Shown one piece after another: positions 47,711-64,000 of a DNA stretch of 64,000 nt. The first letter of the stretch is position 1. Every line of letters begins with the position of its first letter. Source of the DNA: Merluccius polli. Its lineage: Eukaryota; Chordata; Actinopteri; Gadiformes; Merlucciidae. Below the pieces are notes generated by a model. It was not told the origin of the DNA, did no database searches, and saw nothing but the letters and a program-made list of their open reading frames with translations. The stretch lies in NCBI GenBank assembly GCA_030340625.1, contig JAOPHQ010000902.1:62623-126622 (forward strand). Reading direction: 5' to 3'. The translations under genes and the position numbers were made by a program.

Positions 47711-50700
47711 ATGGCAGCCTCGCAGAGTCACCCCCACTGTGAGGACAAGTCTGTCCCCGCTCTTTCCTTTTGACAATACCCCGGATTAAAGTGTCCCATT
47801 CCTTCTTACGTAACAGCACCATTAAAACATCTCCTCTCTCTCCGCCTCTCTTTCTCTCTCTAGCTCGCTTTCCCCGACACCCGACACCTCCGCAACCTAT
47901 CGCCTATCCTTCTCTTCACCTTCAGATCTGTTAGAGCGGCCCTTAATCTGCATCCTTCCACCGCCATCCCCATCCCCTGTTAACCCTTGATACCTTAAGT
48001 CCCTCTCTGTGTAGTCATGCAAGTGGGGGCCTTGACTACACAGAGGAAGACCTATAGGGATGATGGGCCGAGATTTGCCACCGAATGCCAACTTCCCTAG
48101 CCATGGTAGCGACTTAACACTTGTGGCAGTGGAAAGTTGCACTTTAAATGGCGCGGCATGTGTGCGTGTGTGTTTGCACAGGGATTAGCGGGCGAGCCGC
48201 TCGCACCGCTCACACACTCATTTGCCTAAGTTGTATTACGCAGTGGAGGGACATCAGCGGAGTGTGTGTGATCACTTAGCCGACTCAGGTGACCAGACAG
48301 TTGAGTAGACGGGGGAATAGTGGCAGTGACACAAATACACACGCATATACACACATACACACACACATACACACACACACACACACACACAGTGGGAGCA
48401 CAAGCTTGCACTAGTAGCAAGTTACATGTAGATGTCTAGTTAGAAATGATTGGGGCATGGCTTGCATCACTATTCTCAAAGTCTACTACCGGCTGCATGT
48501 AGACGCATGTAAGCGTTATACACAGTGTACATGAACAAGAGAAAGGTAAAGGGGCAGGCTAGTCCTATCTGTGTGTGTTGTTTGTGTGTTGGTTGTGTGT
48601 GTGTGTGTGTGTGTGTGTGAGTGCGTGGGTGGATGGGTGGGTTGAAGGTTGAAGCGAAGAGACAAAGGATGGGAAGAAAGGAGGAGGGCGGAACAGAGCA
48701 GATAAAGGAGCAGGTTGCAGGGAGATAAAAGACGAGTGAATGAGCGGGAATAAATGCGCTCTTTTTTAAGCGTTGAATGCGCCGCCTGTGTTTTATTGCA
48801 TCAATGAAGCCAGTGATTGGGGAGGAGGCAAACCACTGCCGCACACACACACACATTGACACACACATATACCATACATCCACATTACAAAAGGCTCCAT
48901 ATTTTCAACAGCTGTCCTACTAGGAGGCTTCCTGCCACCTTGATATCTACGTGGCTCCTTATTACGTTGCTATTTACAAAAACAGCTTGCATGAATTGAG
49001 GCAGCCCATTATTAAGGCAGCATCATGTGACTTGACATATGGGCTACTTCTGACGATTCAATCTTTTGTCAATAGCGGCTCACCTTTAAGTGAAAAAGAA
49101 AATGAAAGATGAAGTATTACGTATGCATACAACAGACCGACAGTTGGTTTATTTACTGGACAGTGAATGTATGGTTTATGTACGGCATGCAGGATACATA
49201 CACAATAGGATACTGGATAATGAAAAGATAACCGCCAAGACAAACGGAAAATTGAATGTACCGACAGATTGCAACTCCTATACTACCGTATACAAAGACA
49301 CAGCATTGGTGCCCAAACAGAGTTAGCTCGGGCGGCAGCATCTAATATCGAAATAGGGAGCGGATTTAAATTCAATCTGGGAGAGTCTAACGAATGTTAT
49401 TCATAGCGCCATACAGTAGAAAGTGCAGGGTGCACCATATGCTGCCTAGGCAGAGACCCGCTTCAAGGCGACTGGCCCTAACGCACGAGTTCATGAAACA
49501 TTTACCTGTTTTCTACTTTCTTGCTTGTTTTTCCGCCGCACTACAGTACAAGGAAAGAGATTGAATCGCACACATTTTTTTTAACCACACCAATCCTCCC
49601 ACTGATTTAGCCATTATTATTATTTGCATGTATTTAAGCAGGAATCACAAGGAAATATTTCAGCTGTTCATCGATCGTATCACAGTAGGTATATTTTCCT
49701 CTTGTTTTTTTCTCAAATCTCGGTAAAGGGAGCTTTCATTATTAGGCCTTCTGACATCAACCGCAAGGGTTTTTAATAGAAAGGACAGAAACCCTAAAGC
49801 CATCAGTACGGTCTGATGGGGGGGGAAAAAAAACAGCCTTCCCTCATAACCACAGAGTCTTAGGGCTGTCCCAAGTGCACCTCTGTCTCTCTCTGTCTCT
49901 CCCTGCCTTTTCATCTATACCTTTCTCTCTTTTTTTGTCTCTCCCTCACGCTTTCTTGCTCTCTCAGGCTCTCGCTCTGTGTCTCCCCCGACCGCTACAT
50001 CTTTTTTATTTTAACCAAGGCTCTGACACAGCTTTTTCTTTTCCCTCATGTCGTTATTTCCTTGTCTTTGCCCTCCCGTTCATCCCCTTGTTCACCCCCT
50101 TGTTCTTTGTCCCGAACCCCCCCTCGTCTCTGTCTGAGAGCACTTTGTTGCAATTCAAGTGAATGTTACATCCATCAATAATTCATATCAAAGTACATTT
50201 CCTTCTTTACTGCACTTTTTTTTTTTTTCGGACAAAGACAGGAGAGGCCCGGACTGTTGCAAAACCACATATTGTGACGTGTTTTGGGCAAAACACTGTA
50301 ATCCTTTTAATGACTTAATGTTACCTAACTTATTACATTCAATCACAATGCAATTTGCGCGGGGTAAAACATACAAACAAACTGTTCACCGAACAGCCCT
50401 CATATGGGCCCTAATGAACATGGGAATGTTAAAGGGAAGGCTTTGTGTTGATTCTATTAAGGTCTATTAGCGTCATTGTAAAACTGACTACATTGTAGTG
50501 TAATGTAGTCTTATTACTCGGGATGGGTTGTGGCTTATGGCTTAAGCGTACATTAAAACACCTCATATAATCATAGACCAAATGTGAGCCAAGGAGACAA
50601 TGGCAGGATTATCGGTGTGGGTTAACTTGAATTGCCAAGTATAATATGTTGAATATTTGGCGTGAATGGACGAAATCAATGTTAATGTGGATAAGCCGTG

Positions 50701-50896
50701 GATTGTATGAACATCAACATCAGTAAGTAATTCAACTTTATCATAATATCACAATACCACAATGTTGATGTTAAATCAATACATGTAATACTGTATTGCT
50801 TCTCTCATCCAACCATCCAGCAGTACAGGCATCAGTTAGCACCAGCAAAATACATTTGCTGCCCACGCTGCCGAGACCTTCACCTTCACAGCATAT

Positions 50897-50932
<36 letters not shown>

Positions 50933-51086
50933 GATGGAGTGCCGAAGATGGAGAACATGTGCAGCCACACACACTTGACCTTTCCACCATTTTCCCTGGA
51001 TACTGTACTCTGTATAAAACAAAAAAAATGACTACATGGTTAGCAAACTGCACCCTCTCCTTGTTAGTCCTCTGTCAGGCACAGGT

Positions 51087-51175
<89 letters not shown>

Positions 51176-51239
51176 GATATTTGCTGTTTATATTTGCTGT
51201 TTATATTTTCTATGTTGCATCTAATGCGATCCCTGTCAT
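47711..51239. other. Non-coding stretch with CA/GT arrays and a GATA array
   Basis: It holds a hairpin at 48005-48045 (13-bp perfect stem CTCTGTGTAGTCA, 15-base loop), CA-rich DNA at 48335-48390, (GT)n near 48593-48618, (CA)n at 50895-50930 and (GATA)n at 51087-51175. 48900-50850 is mainly AT-rich unique-looking DNA. No gene is recognised. Confidence 0.55.
51087..51175. repeat. (GATA)n microsatellite, ~88 bp
   Basis: About 22 uninterrupted GATA units. Confidence 0.95.
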
Positions 51240-51370
51240 TAAGGAGCACGTATCTGGCATCTTGCTCAAGGATGCCCATACATATATTCTGCAGACATGG
51301 GGGGATTGAACCCAGTATCTTTCAGTTGGGGGTTGTTGGCCAGTGGCCAGTATTACACTATCCTGCCTAT
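51240..51370 (-). mobile_element. tRNA-derived SINE fragment, minus strand
   Basis: On the plus strand it reads GCATCTTGCTCAAGGATGCC and later GGGGATTGAACCCAGTAT, the reverse complements of the CCTTGAGCAAGATGCC block and of a B box (GGTTCAATCCCC). The head-to-middle order is therefore the same as in the other copies, but on the other strand. Confidence 0.65.
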
Positions 51371-55363
<3,993 letters not shown>

Positions 55364-55445
55364 GTGGGTGTCAGTTGGAAGTGAGCAGGGGGGAGGCTAT
55401 CTGTCTGTCTGGACACCACCCTGCTCACTTCCAACTGACACCCAC
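55364..55445. repeat. Perfect 27-bp inverted repeat, 28-base loop
   Basis: The arms 55364-55390 and 55419-55445 are exact reverse complements: GTGGGTGTCAGTTGGAAGTG then AGCAGGG on the left. The loop contains CTGTCTGTCTGG. Pairing stops abruptly at both ends. It is most likely a recent inverted duplication, or a hairpin-forming transcript segment. Confidence 0.92.
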
Positions 55446-55904
55446 GCTCTCCCAACCGACACCAACAGACAGAGACAGAGAGAAAACAAAAATATTATGT
55501 GCAGGGAATGTTTAGAGCAGAGGTAGAGGCCGGTTGTGTTTCGGCAATTACACACACAGCTTCTCCTACAGAAAGCCGTTGTCGGGGAAAAGTATCACGG
55601 AGGCGACGGCTAACAAGAGGCTTCGACCCTTCTCAGCCCGACCCTCTTCGGTGCTATCTGTCTCTCTTCTCCTAGATTTCCCCAGAGGATTCCCCCCCCC
55701 CCCCCCCCCCCCCTCCATAGCATAGCTGCCTGTTAATTAATCTCCTCCATCCTACCAAAGCCCCAGAACCAGGCCCCTGTTCGGGGGACCATGCTGCTGC
55801 CGAGGCTCTGGAGGCCCAGTGATGGGGCCTGAGGGCCGGCTGGTGAGACGGGCTCTCGGCGTGACATTCATTATTACATGGAGCCTGCAGCGGCCCCTCA
55901 TCTT

Positions 55905-56002
55905 TCTTCTTTCTTTCACCATTTCATTCCAACTTTCTTTCTTTCTTTAATTTTCATATTCTTTATTTCTTTCATCTTTTTATCATCCGTTCTTTATACA
56001 TT

Positions 56003-56070
<68 letters not shown>

Positions 56071-56071
56071 T
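55905..56071. repeat. (CTTT)n microsatellite
   Basis: Imperfect on the left, pure from about 56000 to 56071. Confidence 0.92.
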
Positions 56072-56462
56072 ATCACTTTATTTTTGCTCTCAGCTCTGAA
56101 TGCGACTTCAATCTAATGATTGTTTATGCTGGTAGGTGTGTGGGTGTGTTTGTGCAAAAGGTATGCATGCGTGTGTGTGGTAAAAAAATAAATGGTAATG
56201 AATGTCCGCCATCTCTGTATTAAAACAACTATTGCACTGTCCCATATTGCACCGTAATGCAGAGTCATAACTTTCACTCAACCCTACTTCGCCAACTTGA
56301 GTCATTAAAAGAAACAATCACAGAAAAAAATGGGAAAAAAACCCTCTTCCCAGTAGGGAAGCCTAAGTCTACTCGCTCAGCGGGCCAATTACCCAGTCTG
56401 TTCTGCTTTTTTATGCATCATCTCCACAGGAGGCTACAGAGACAACTCCATGACAGCGGAAG

Positions 56463-56482
56463 ATGACGATGATGAAGAAGAA

Positions 56483-56526
<44 letters not shown>

Positions 56527-56619
56527 CGAAGACTTGAAGACGATGAAGACGATGAAGATCATGATGGCGATGATGATGAAAATTATGATGGTGATGATGA
56601 TGAAGAAGATCATGATGGC

Positions 56620-56691
<72 letters not shown>

Positions 56692-56703
56692 GATGAAAAC
56701 GAT
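56463..56703. repeat. (GAT)n triplet array
   Basis: About 240 bp of GAT with GAA/GAC/GCG variants. It gives poly-Asp, poly-Met or poly-His frames depending on phase, with no sign of a real gene around it. Confidence 0.93.
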
Positions 56704-57304
56704 GACACAAGGCGAGCGCGCGCGTTCCCCCGGATCTCGCCCCGGCTCCCAGGCTGGACTACGGGGGCCCGAGGCGCCAGCTGCTCTGCCTCCTCACACA
56801 GCCTGGATGGAGACGAATTCCACTCTAGGTGTCGATAAGTCATCATGGCACGCCGCCGCCGTCGCCATGGAGACGACGCAAACACGGCACTTCCCGGGGA
56901 AGCACGCAGAATGAGGTGAATTAAATATTGCGTTTATGCCGGGTGTCCTCTCTGTGTGCGGAGCTGGTGGGAAGGACGCTACTCTACTACATTTGACGTT
57001 ATTTTGTGGAGGAGTTTTGCTGTGTGAATATGAATCAACAGATGTTGATTTCTGTAATCATTTTGATCGTTTCTGAATGGTCCTCTTGCAACACATGTTG
57101 CACAAAGGGGAGGAAAAACTTAGTAGAGGTGGGAAACGTATCGATATAAGATATGTTTACTATAGTACTATACTGTACTATAATACTATCTCAACGTAAG
57201 TATGCGTGTGAGTTTGGTACTTTGTATTATATACATAATTTGATTGCACAGTTCCAATCATATCCAAAATATGCATTTTCTTTTCATCGAAGGACCTCTT
57301 AAAA

Positions 57305-57388
57305 AAGAAGAAGAAGAAGAAGAAGAAGAAGAAGAAGAAGAAGAAGAAGAAGAAGAAGAAGAAGAAGAAGAAGAAGAAGAAGAAGAAA
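57305..57388. repeat. (GAA)n triplet array
   Basis: About 28 GAA units in an all-purine tract. Long GAA tracts form triplex DNA in vitro. Confidence 0.95.
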
Positions 57389-57631
57389 GAGAGCGAGAAC
57401 GCAAGGCACCATGCAGAAGAAGCTGCACCGGCCCTGCAGAGCTAAAATCACAAACATGATTGACCGACAGTCAAACACGGGGAACGCGGACCAAATGAAT
57501 ATCAATATATCTCAGCATCATGGGCTCTCAGCAGGCAATGACAACAGGCCATCACAGCTCAGCCTTCACCTTCAGGGAGTGAAAGATTTACGGGTGGCAG
57601 AGGAGGAGGTGGGGGTGTGGAAATATGGTGG

Positions 57632-57746
<115 letters not shown>

Positions 57747-59509
57747 TGGATGAACGGAGGAATGAAAAATGGAGGGGTGGGGAAAACACATATCAACAGG
57801 ACGGAGTGAATGCGAGCTCGGAGGGGGGGGGGGGGGGGGGGGGTGGAGGCAGGGATGGAGGTTTTATGAGGAGACAAGGTGAGGGACGCCAGGAAAAAAA
57901 GTGTGCACGATGGAAAAGGGGTGGGGAGATGAATGACATTGTGACGGCGACACAGCACGGAGGAACGCAAACTACGGCTCAGCAGTATTTCAAGGCCCTC
58001 GCATTCAGGAAGTTGCGGGGGATGTGTGTGGTTGTGTGGGTGTGTGTGGTTGCGGGTGCATAACAAACGTTTGTTCGGGTTGTTGTGTGTGTGTTGTTTT
58101 TTTTCTTCTCTTTTACGGAATATATGCAATTGCGTGTCATTCGATAAAGGTCTCCATGCATGCAAAAGTGCTGAGTTTGGGTCTTGCTCTGGGGCTGGAG
58201 TGAGGCTGGTCTGAATACATAATTTGAAGCTTAGGATAATCGTTAGGTTTTCCGAACGAATATTTGAATATCTGGAAAAAATATATAAATATATGCATCT
58301 TTCCCTGCCTGAATCAGAGCCGGCGGAGTCCACTGCTGCAGAATCGCGTTTTTATCAGCTGATGTTTTTCCTTTTCATTTCTACAGGGTTATTTAAATAA
58401 CGCAAAAAGCAAAAGCACAATATAACGTAGGATTGCTGCGTGGACGTCCGTGGCTTTTCGGATCCACTCATCGGTCCGAGTCCGGTCCAGTCGGTTAGGG
58501 CAGAGCTTCAATGTCGCCTAAACGTTTCAGAAGACACACGGCTTCCATGGTATGAGAGCAGGCCTACTTCCACTTATTAAAAAGCTTATAGGTGGTTTGA
58601 ACATTGTGCAAAGTCTTGATAAAATTGCACGGCAGGACTAGTGCTATTCACCCGAAGAGAAAACACACAGGCGCTATTGTGGATGATGAATCGCCATAAA
58701 AGGAAAAAACATTGCTACCTTTTCTATTCATGTTTATTAATAGTTATTATTAGCAGGTAGAGCTTTTTGGTATCTTTTGGCCTCGTTTAAACATTGAAAT
58801 AGCGGCTAAATACGTTCACTATTATAACCCTTCAAAAACCAATAAACTCCGCCCCCCCCCCCTCCACCGCGGGCTTGCCGCAGCCTCTTATTTCTGTGGT
58901 CGCAACTGACTAGCCCCAAATCCGGCTAGCCCTTGTAATGCAGCCAATTTAGGTAGGTCTACAGTAGCCTAAAGAGAACATGAAGTCTAAAGAAATTGGC
59001 TAAGTTGCATGGCCTGTGGCATTAGGGCAATAACAACAATCTGAATGTATCTTATACTTTGGCATCAAGAGAAAAGAAAAAGAATATATGCGCTCCGATG
59101 GTGATGAGGTGGCTGGGATTGCATAAGCTGGGATATTCGGCCAAAATGTAACCTAACTGTCAACCTGTGGTTCGCAAATATGCACAGGCATAAAATTACA
59201 GCATTTAAAATAAATTGAATCCCAAATTGAGATCCGAATACCGAACGAACGAATGCATATCCGAATATTCAGCCTCAGCACTAGTGTGTGCATGCATGCG
59301 TTTGTGTGACCGTGTATGCATGTGTGTGCATGTGTGTGAGTGAATGCATTAATGCATTTGTGATTCTGTTCACATGCGGGTGTGTGTCTGTCCGTGTGTA
59401 TATCGAAGTATGTGTATGAGTGCGTACTTAACACCTGTACGTGAGTTTAGCAGGAGATCAGTCAAGCATGTAATGGAGACCTTGTGTTCCCGGCAATACT
59501 GGGAAGACA

Positions 59510-59548
<39 letters not shown>

Positions 59549-59615
59549 AACCTTCTGAAGGTCCCCAGAAGAGTAACACAGGCAGACCTGGGGGCAATGA
59601 GATGAGAGGCAACAG

Positions 59616-59668
<53 letters not shown>

Positions 59669-60094
59669 GGGGTGGTAGACAGATGAGGTAGGAACCAGCA
59701 GCAGCAACTGATACATTACCCCCCTCCCTTTAGTAGCAAAGTAGTACCAAGTTGTGTTGCTTTTGGTGGGTCACGCCTGGATTGCTTGACGTGGATACGG
59801 CGGGAAGTTAACACACAATTTACAGATCCTGAATGTAATCAAGCGTTATTCAACACAGGCAAAAGCTGAGAAGCGAAAGTAAGTAAGTAAAAGTGTGTAT
59901 GCGCCTTGTTGTATCATCCCAGGCAGGATGGTGCTGTTAGACCCTATTGGGATCATGCTTAAAAACAGGCTTGGGAGAATTCAGACATTAGGCAGGGAGC
60001 ACCATCTGGCCACACACCGACCTTGGTGTGCGTATGCCATTTTATTACGACAGCAGTGGTGAAGACATCCATGCTATAGACACATTTTTAAAGT

Positions 60095-60185
60095 GGGTAG
60101 GTGCTCTGGGTCTACCTGTAGGCATCCTTCAGCAAGATGCCAAGCTCCTACTTGCCTGTAACTGTATTCACTGTAAGTAAGTGGA
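60095..60185 (+). mobile_element. SINE middle/tail fragment
   Basis: It contains CTACCTGTAGGCATCCTTCA, GCAAGATGCC and CACTGTAAGTAAGTGGATAG, matching the middle of the other copies. The B box and the end of the tail are not recognisable. Confidence 0.5.
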
Positions 60186-60213
60186 TAGACTCTTCTGAAA
60201 CTGGATAATTTAG

Positions 60214-60563
60214 TCATGCCTCACAGGTTTTCTTGCACCAACTCGCATCCCATGATGCAATGCTTGCAGGGTTAGCCCTAAGACAGGCCAATGGTCCCTC
60301 TTGGGACATCTGTGCTGCTGAATTGCATCCAGCGCTGAGCTCCTCCTCATGCGATTTCCGCATCAGAAAATCACAGCGATGGTCTAAACTAACCTCCTCG
60401 AATACATCTGGTCCATAACCTAAATTTATTTTTGCCTCATAAGCCTGAAAGATAATCTGCCTACGGGTGCAATTTTCATTTATATTCAAAATCACAAAAT
60501 GTGCCCTGTGATCAGATTGGTATAACTCAACTCTCATGACCTTTCTATGGTTATAGGCAATCT
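60214..60563 (-). CDS. Unidentified candidate exon or gene fragment
   Basis: On the minus strand a frame of ordinary, non-repetitive composition runs from above 60600 to a stop at 60214. Its most protein-like part is ...NHRKVMRVELYQSD... through VILNINENCTRRQIIFQAYE to YGPDVFEE. That part is bounded by a possible acceptor (TTTTTAAAATAG, exon start 60563) and a good donor (GAG|GTTAGT after 60394), which would make a 170-bp exon. Alternatively the frame continues to the stop (107 residues from Met at 60537). I do not recognise the family, see no partner exons and no signal peptide or membrane segment. It may be a host exon, a mobile-element relic or chance. Confidence 0.3.
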
Positions 60564-60603
60564 CTATTTTAAAAACATACAGTTCATCAGAAGTACCAAC
60601 AGA

Positions 60604-61850
60604 ATTAATTAAATGTTAATGAAATCCGTTTTAAAAGCAAATGTAGTGTGGTACAGTCAAACTGTGTACTTGTTCTTTGAGTAAGTTAACCAGCCTGTAA
60701 TTTTAAAATGTATTAAGCTATTCATACTCCTATTGGTTGTTCAGGACTAAGACCTATAGAGACGGTAAATGGCCAATGAACAAAAGCAAAAGTATCAAAT
60801 GTAACCTAAAGTCGCTAACAAATCAGGTGAAGAGAATAGCATTACAGTAAGTCATCTAAATGCGTAAGAAAGGAAATCTGGAATCACCCTGCAGGAAGTC
60901 AACATGCAAATTGGATGATATCAGTTACAACACATACGGCTCCACATGCTTGTACGGTGCCCAATTTTAATCCATTGGAGCCTATAGTTCAGACTCTCAT
61001 CATCAATATCTCATCCCAATACAACCCATCCAACCATTGACTTCAACGTATGGTGTTCCCTGTAATATGGAGGGGAAAGAGGGCAGAGGGCTCTGGAGCG
61101 TGATAAGTGGCCTGGAAATGTGCGCCGTAGGTAGGGAAGGTAGGGAACATCCAGACGACGTAGGCAGCGGTGCGTCTGCCGCGCTCGCATCATAAGAACT
61201 CATGTCACCCATAATCTAGCAGGTTCTCTCTTATCTGATTACGATTGTGGGATAAAGAGGATTTAGGGGGCCGGTGTCTAAACGCTAGGCTGTGCTGATG
61301 AGAGGGCCCCTGGAAGGCTTATGTAACCGGGAGACTGAGAAGAGGGAAGGAAGGCGAGCTCTACCTAAATGCAAAGCGAGCTGTGATACAACCTGGTGGC
61401 ACACAAACTGCCAAAACCCTGGATGACGTAGGTCTCACCCCGTGGGGCTCCGCTGAAACTGCTGCGTGCGTCATCGACACCGTCATATGCGCTGCATAGC
61501 GGGCGCGCCACGAAACGTTTCTTTGTGCAGAGAAGGACAGTCATCATTTCCGGCTGACAGCGGTGAGTTGACGCTAGTGTTCGCCATCGAGAATTTAAAC
61601 TCCGCCACCGGACGCACCAACTCAGCCACTCAGACGTCCGGTGATTGATTATAATGGCCGTGTTTCTCAGCCGAATGAAAAATTGGCCGAGCGCTCATTG
61701 ACGAGCGCTCAGTGACGGCTCAGTGATGCCGACGGAGCTGAGGAGTTAGTAGGGGGATTCAATTCCTCTGTGGAGGAACTTAATTCTTCGTCATCCAACT
61801 AAGAACTACAGGCAGGGGGTGTAAACGAATTTAGAGGAACGGCTTTTCTG
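60604..61850. other. Non-coding stretch
   Basis: No simple arrays and no gene are recognised. 61430-61760 is CpG-rich, with a GAGCGCTCATTGACGAGCGC repeat pair near 61689-61712 (GAGCGCTCA twice, 19 bp apart). Confidence 0.5.
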
Positions 61851-62219
61851 CAGGCCCGGATTAACACAGTGTGGTGCCCTAGGGTGACCACACTTAAAGT
61901 GCCCCCTTCCTCCCACTTTACACGTAAAAAAGTGAAATGCCTCTCTCTCTCTCTCTAGCTCTTTCTCTCTGCTGCTCTCCACGCCTTGTCCATTTCTCCC
62001 TTGCTTCTTTGTGTACAAAAAAGCTTGCGATAGCGGCTATGTTGTGAATCGTGGCTATGTGCCGTGATTGTTTTTTTTCCGTTTTTGTTTTGCACAACCA
62101 CTTAGCTGATGCCTGTCCGTTTTGAATTTGTCTGATATGATAGATTGGCGGCACCGCGTCATTGTGGACACGACTATGATGGGGGGGGGCACTTACACCC
62201 AATCGCAATTCGTTATACA

Positions 62220-62241
62220 CACACATACATACATACATACA

Positions 62242-62271
<30 letters not shown>
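62220..62271. repeat. (ACAT)n microsatellite
   Basis: About twelve units of ACAT, uninterrupted. Confidence 0.93.
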
Positions 62272-62273
<2 letters not shown>

Positions 62274-62794
62274 CATTACAGTAACGGTTCATTTTGTAGG
62301 TGTTTGCATGTCTTCCAGTAAATAATATATATATAGAAAAAGGGGTGCAAACGTGTTCTCGATTTTACATGATGTTGATATGTATTTTATTTTAGTACGT
62401 TTTGGAGCAGGATATATCAAAAAGCCATAGCGCTGCTGCGGTGGTGTATTAAAAATATAACATCTCAATAGCAGCTTATGTAGTTTGAACGTCATTTTTT
62501 CAAGCCTAAGCAATGGTGTTAAAGCGGAGAAAATTGATTCCCGGTCAGGTTCCAAAAGTTGACACCACTAGACCCACGGTGACCTGGACCGCTGAGTATG
62601 CCTTTCGCTTCTGGCTTTAGATGGCTTTATTACGGAGTGTGACTATTTGTTTAATATCCATCCGTTATTTTTAACGTTGGTTCTCTTCTAATGTTATGGT
62701 GGGATTTAGCTTATGGATCTATTGCGACCATCACTTCAACCTGCTTCCGTAAGTTGGTTACTGTAATGGCGTGTAAAGCTGGAAAATGAGCACG

Positions 62795-62869
62795 CTTGCT
62801 GCCATTGTGCTCACCGTTCCTGTGGGCAGTGTAAACTGTGAACGTGATTTCTCCACCATGAACAGGGTA
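62795..62869 (+). pseudogene. hAT dimerisation-domain remnant
   Basis: Twenty-five codons keep the conserved pattern L-x-VPV-x(4)-C/V-ER-x-FS-x-M-x-R of the hAT C-terminal domain. Upstream and downstream the frame is closed by stops within a few tens of codons. The family normally has several hundred residues ahead of this motif, which are not visible here. Confidence 0.6.
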
Positions 62870-63060
62870 CCAGGCTACAACTCACACAACTCATGATTGC
62901 TTTTGATAGCAACATAAATCTATCCTTATATTTAAGAATGTACTAAATAAAGACAAATCTTCAATTTTGGTAGGTGGAAACAGATTTCAGGAACAGACTG
63001 CAAGGAGAGCCCTTGGGGGGCCCGCATGAAGATTTCAATAAATGGGCCTCTTGTGGCAAA

Positions 63061-64000
63061 ATGTCCATTTCATGATGCCATGGAGATATTTTTCTCCAAG
63101 CCAAGAAAGATAAAGTGTAGCAATGAATCATGCACACTGTGTTCGTGATGTGCTAATGTTTTGCAAAGGTCAGAGGTTACACAGCTTATTTGTATGCAGT
63201 AAATTCAGCTTATTAAGTCATCCTCTCCTTGTGACCACTTTGGTCAAGCGAACAAAAACGAACGCAAATATAAATTGCAGATCACCTGCTGCGCCATCTG
63301 ACCGAAGTCGACCGCAGCGATATGAAACCGCCTGTTTAGGGTTTTTTTGGTGCGTACCCCCAGGCCTGAAAGAAATACTAGGGGCAACACTGAATAGCCT
63401 AACTGCTACTCACATTTCAACTAGATACGTCACATTTCAAAATTTCCCCAATGGATATTAATTTAAAAAGAAGTGTAGGCTGCTAGCTCTACAACAGTAA
63501 AAAGCAGGTCAAAAAACTGCGTGAGCAGCCGAGCTCCGGTGTGGGTGTGAAGCACATGGACTGTATAAAATGCAGATTAAAACCGACTTTCAATATGTGT
63601 AAATTAGTGGGAACTATTGGTAACGTTTTTTTTGCCTTGGTCACTTTCTGCGCAAAAAAAAAGAAAGAAAAAGTGCTCACTGAGATTGGGACTGTGTATT
63701 CGATTATAAGGTTTGGGTTTTTCTTGTATCCCAAAACACTTAACCTTTTAAGAAATGGTCGCAAATTTGTATAGAGATCAAAGGACGGTAATGAAACACA
63801 CGGTGTTGGTGAACATCTGCTCATGGAGACCCAAAGGTACACGAAGAGCCATTTACTTCATTCTGCATACAGTTTTCCCCTAATTCCACTTCTCTTAATT
63901 CCACTACTCAGCATCAATCATTCGCTCTCCGCTCCACTGCTAAAAACACCTCACAGTGGGCCACAGACACCAACATCCTGTGCTTGGAGGAATACAAAGT
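63061..64000. other. Non-coding stretch to the window end
   Basis: On the minus strand, from 63392, the sequence reads CAGTGTTGCCCCTAGTATTT, a possible hAT-type end with no partner found. A plus-strand frame at 63123-63461 overlaps it and shows no domain. Nothing else is recognised. Confidence 0.4.

Larger units (their letters stand above)
61851..63060 (+). mobile_element. hAT-type transposon remnant
   Basis: The left end reads CAGGCCCGGATTAACACAG, a form common at hAT ends. At 62795-62869 the plus strand encodes LAAIVLTVPVGSV then NCERDFSTMNRV. This is the C-terminal dimerisation motif of hAT transposases and of host proteins derived from them. The right end is not resolved; a G-rich GGGGGGCCCGCATGAAG block at about 63014 may be close to it. 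Frames around the motif are broken and most of the transposase is missing, so the copy is dead. The region also holds a 50-bp (ACAT)n at 62220-62271. Confidence 0.45.

Noticed and set aside
56450..56914. 154-codon frame with poly-Asp and poly-Met
   Set aside because: It is produced by the GAT triplet array; the flanks show no conserved domain or splice sites.

Overview
The window looks like 64 kb of teleost fish nuclear DNA. It is dense in (CA)n, (GA)n, (GATA)n and poly-C/poly-G arrays. It carries tRNA-derived SINE pieces with the fish-type tail (GGATAAAAGCGTCTGCTAAATG-like), a decayed non-LTR retroposon, hAT scraps, and Harbinger-type and Tc1/mariner-IS630-type DNA transposons. I see no host multi-exon gene, no rRNA, tRNA or CRISPR, and no bacterial operon structure. 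Most of the window reads as intergenic or intronic DNA. The teleost call is an inference from repeat content; I cannot name the species or locus.

Layout. 1-1.76 kb is non-coding with a 104-bp tandem duplication. 1.76-4.20 kb holds the best feature, a DNA transposon with 25-bp terminal inverted repeats, TA target-site duplications and a three-exon, stop-free 406-residue DDE transposase on the minus strand. 4.2-31.4 kb is microsatellite-rich DNA with SINE pieces near 5.2, 16.6, 21.3 and 28.4 kb, a 560-bp CA/CT array at 8.9 kb and a 480-bp GATA array at 25.6 kb. 31.46-31.64 kb is a 36-bp minisatellite. 33.5-34.04 kb is a 537-bp non-autonomous DNA transposon with ~50-bp inverted repeats. 36.4 kb has another SINE. 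44.25-46.68 kb is a broken LINE on the minus strand, interrupted by a 572-bp non-autonomous DNA transposon whose removal restores the LINE reading frame. 46.8, 48.0 and 55.4 kb have short hairpins, the last a perfect 27-bp inverted repeat. 47.5-64 kb is mostly simple repeats, with two more SINE fragments, a candidate unidentified exon at 60.4-60.56 kb and a hAT remnant near 61.85-63.06 kb.

The protein-coding content is therefore mobile-element derived. The only intact-looking gene is the transposase at 2.27-3.83 kb. Nothing indicates a multi-gene system. The most interesting points are the intron-bearing, apparently intact transposon, the clean nested insertion in the LINE, and the two different non-autonomous elements that each keep the start of a Myb/SANT-like helix.
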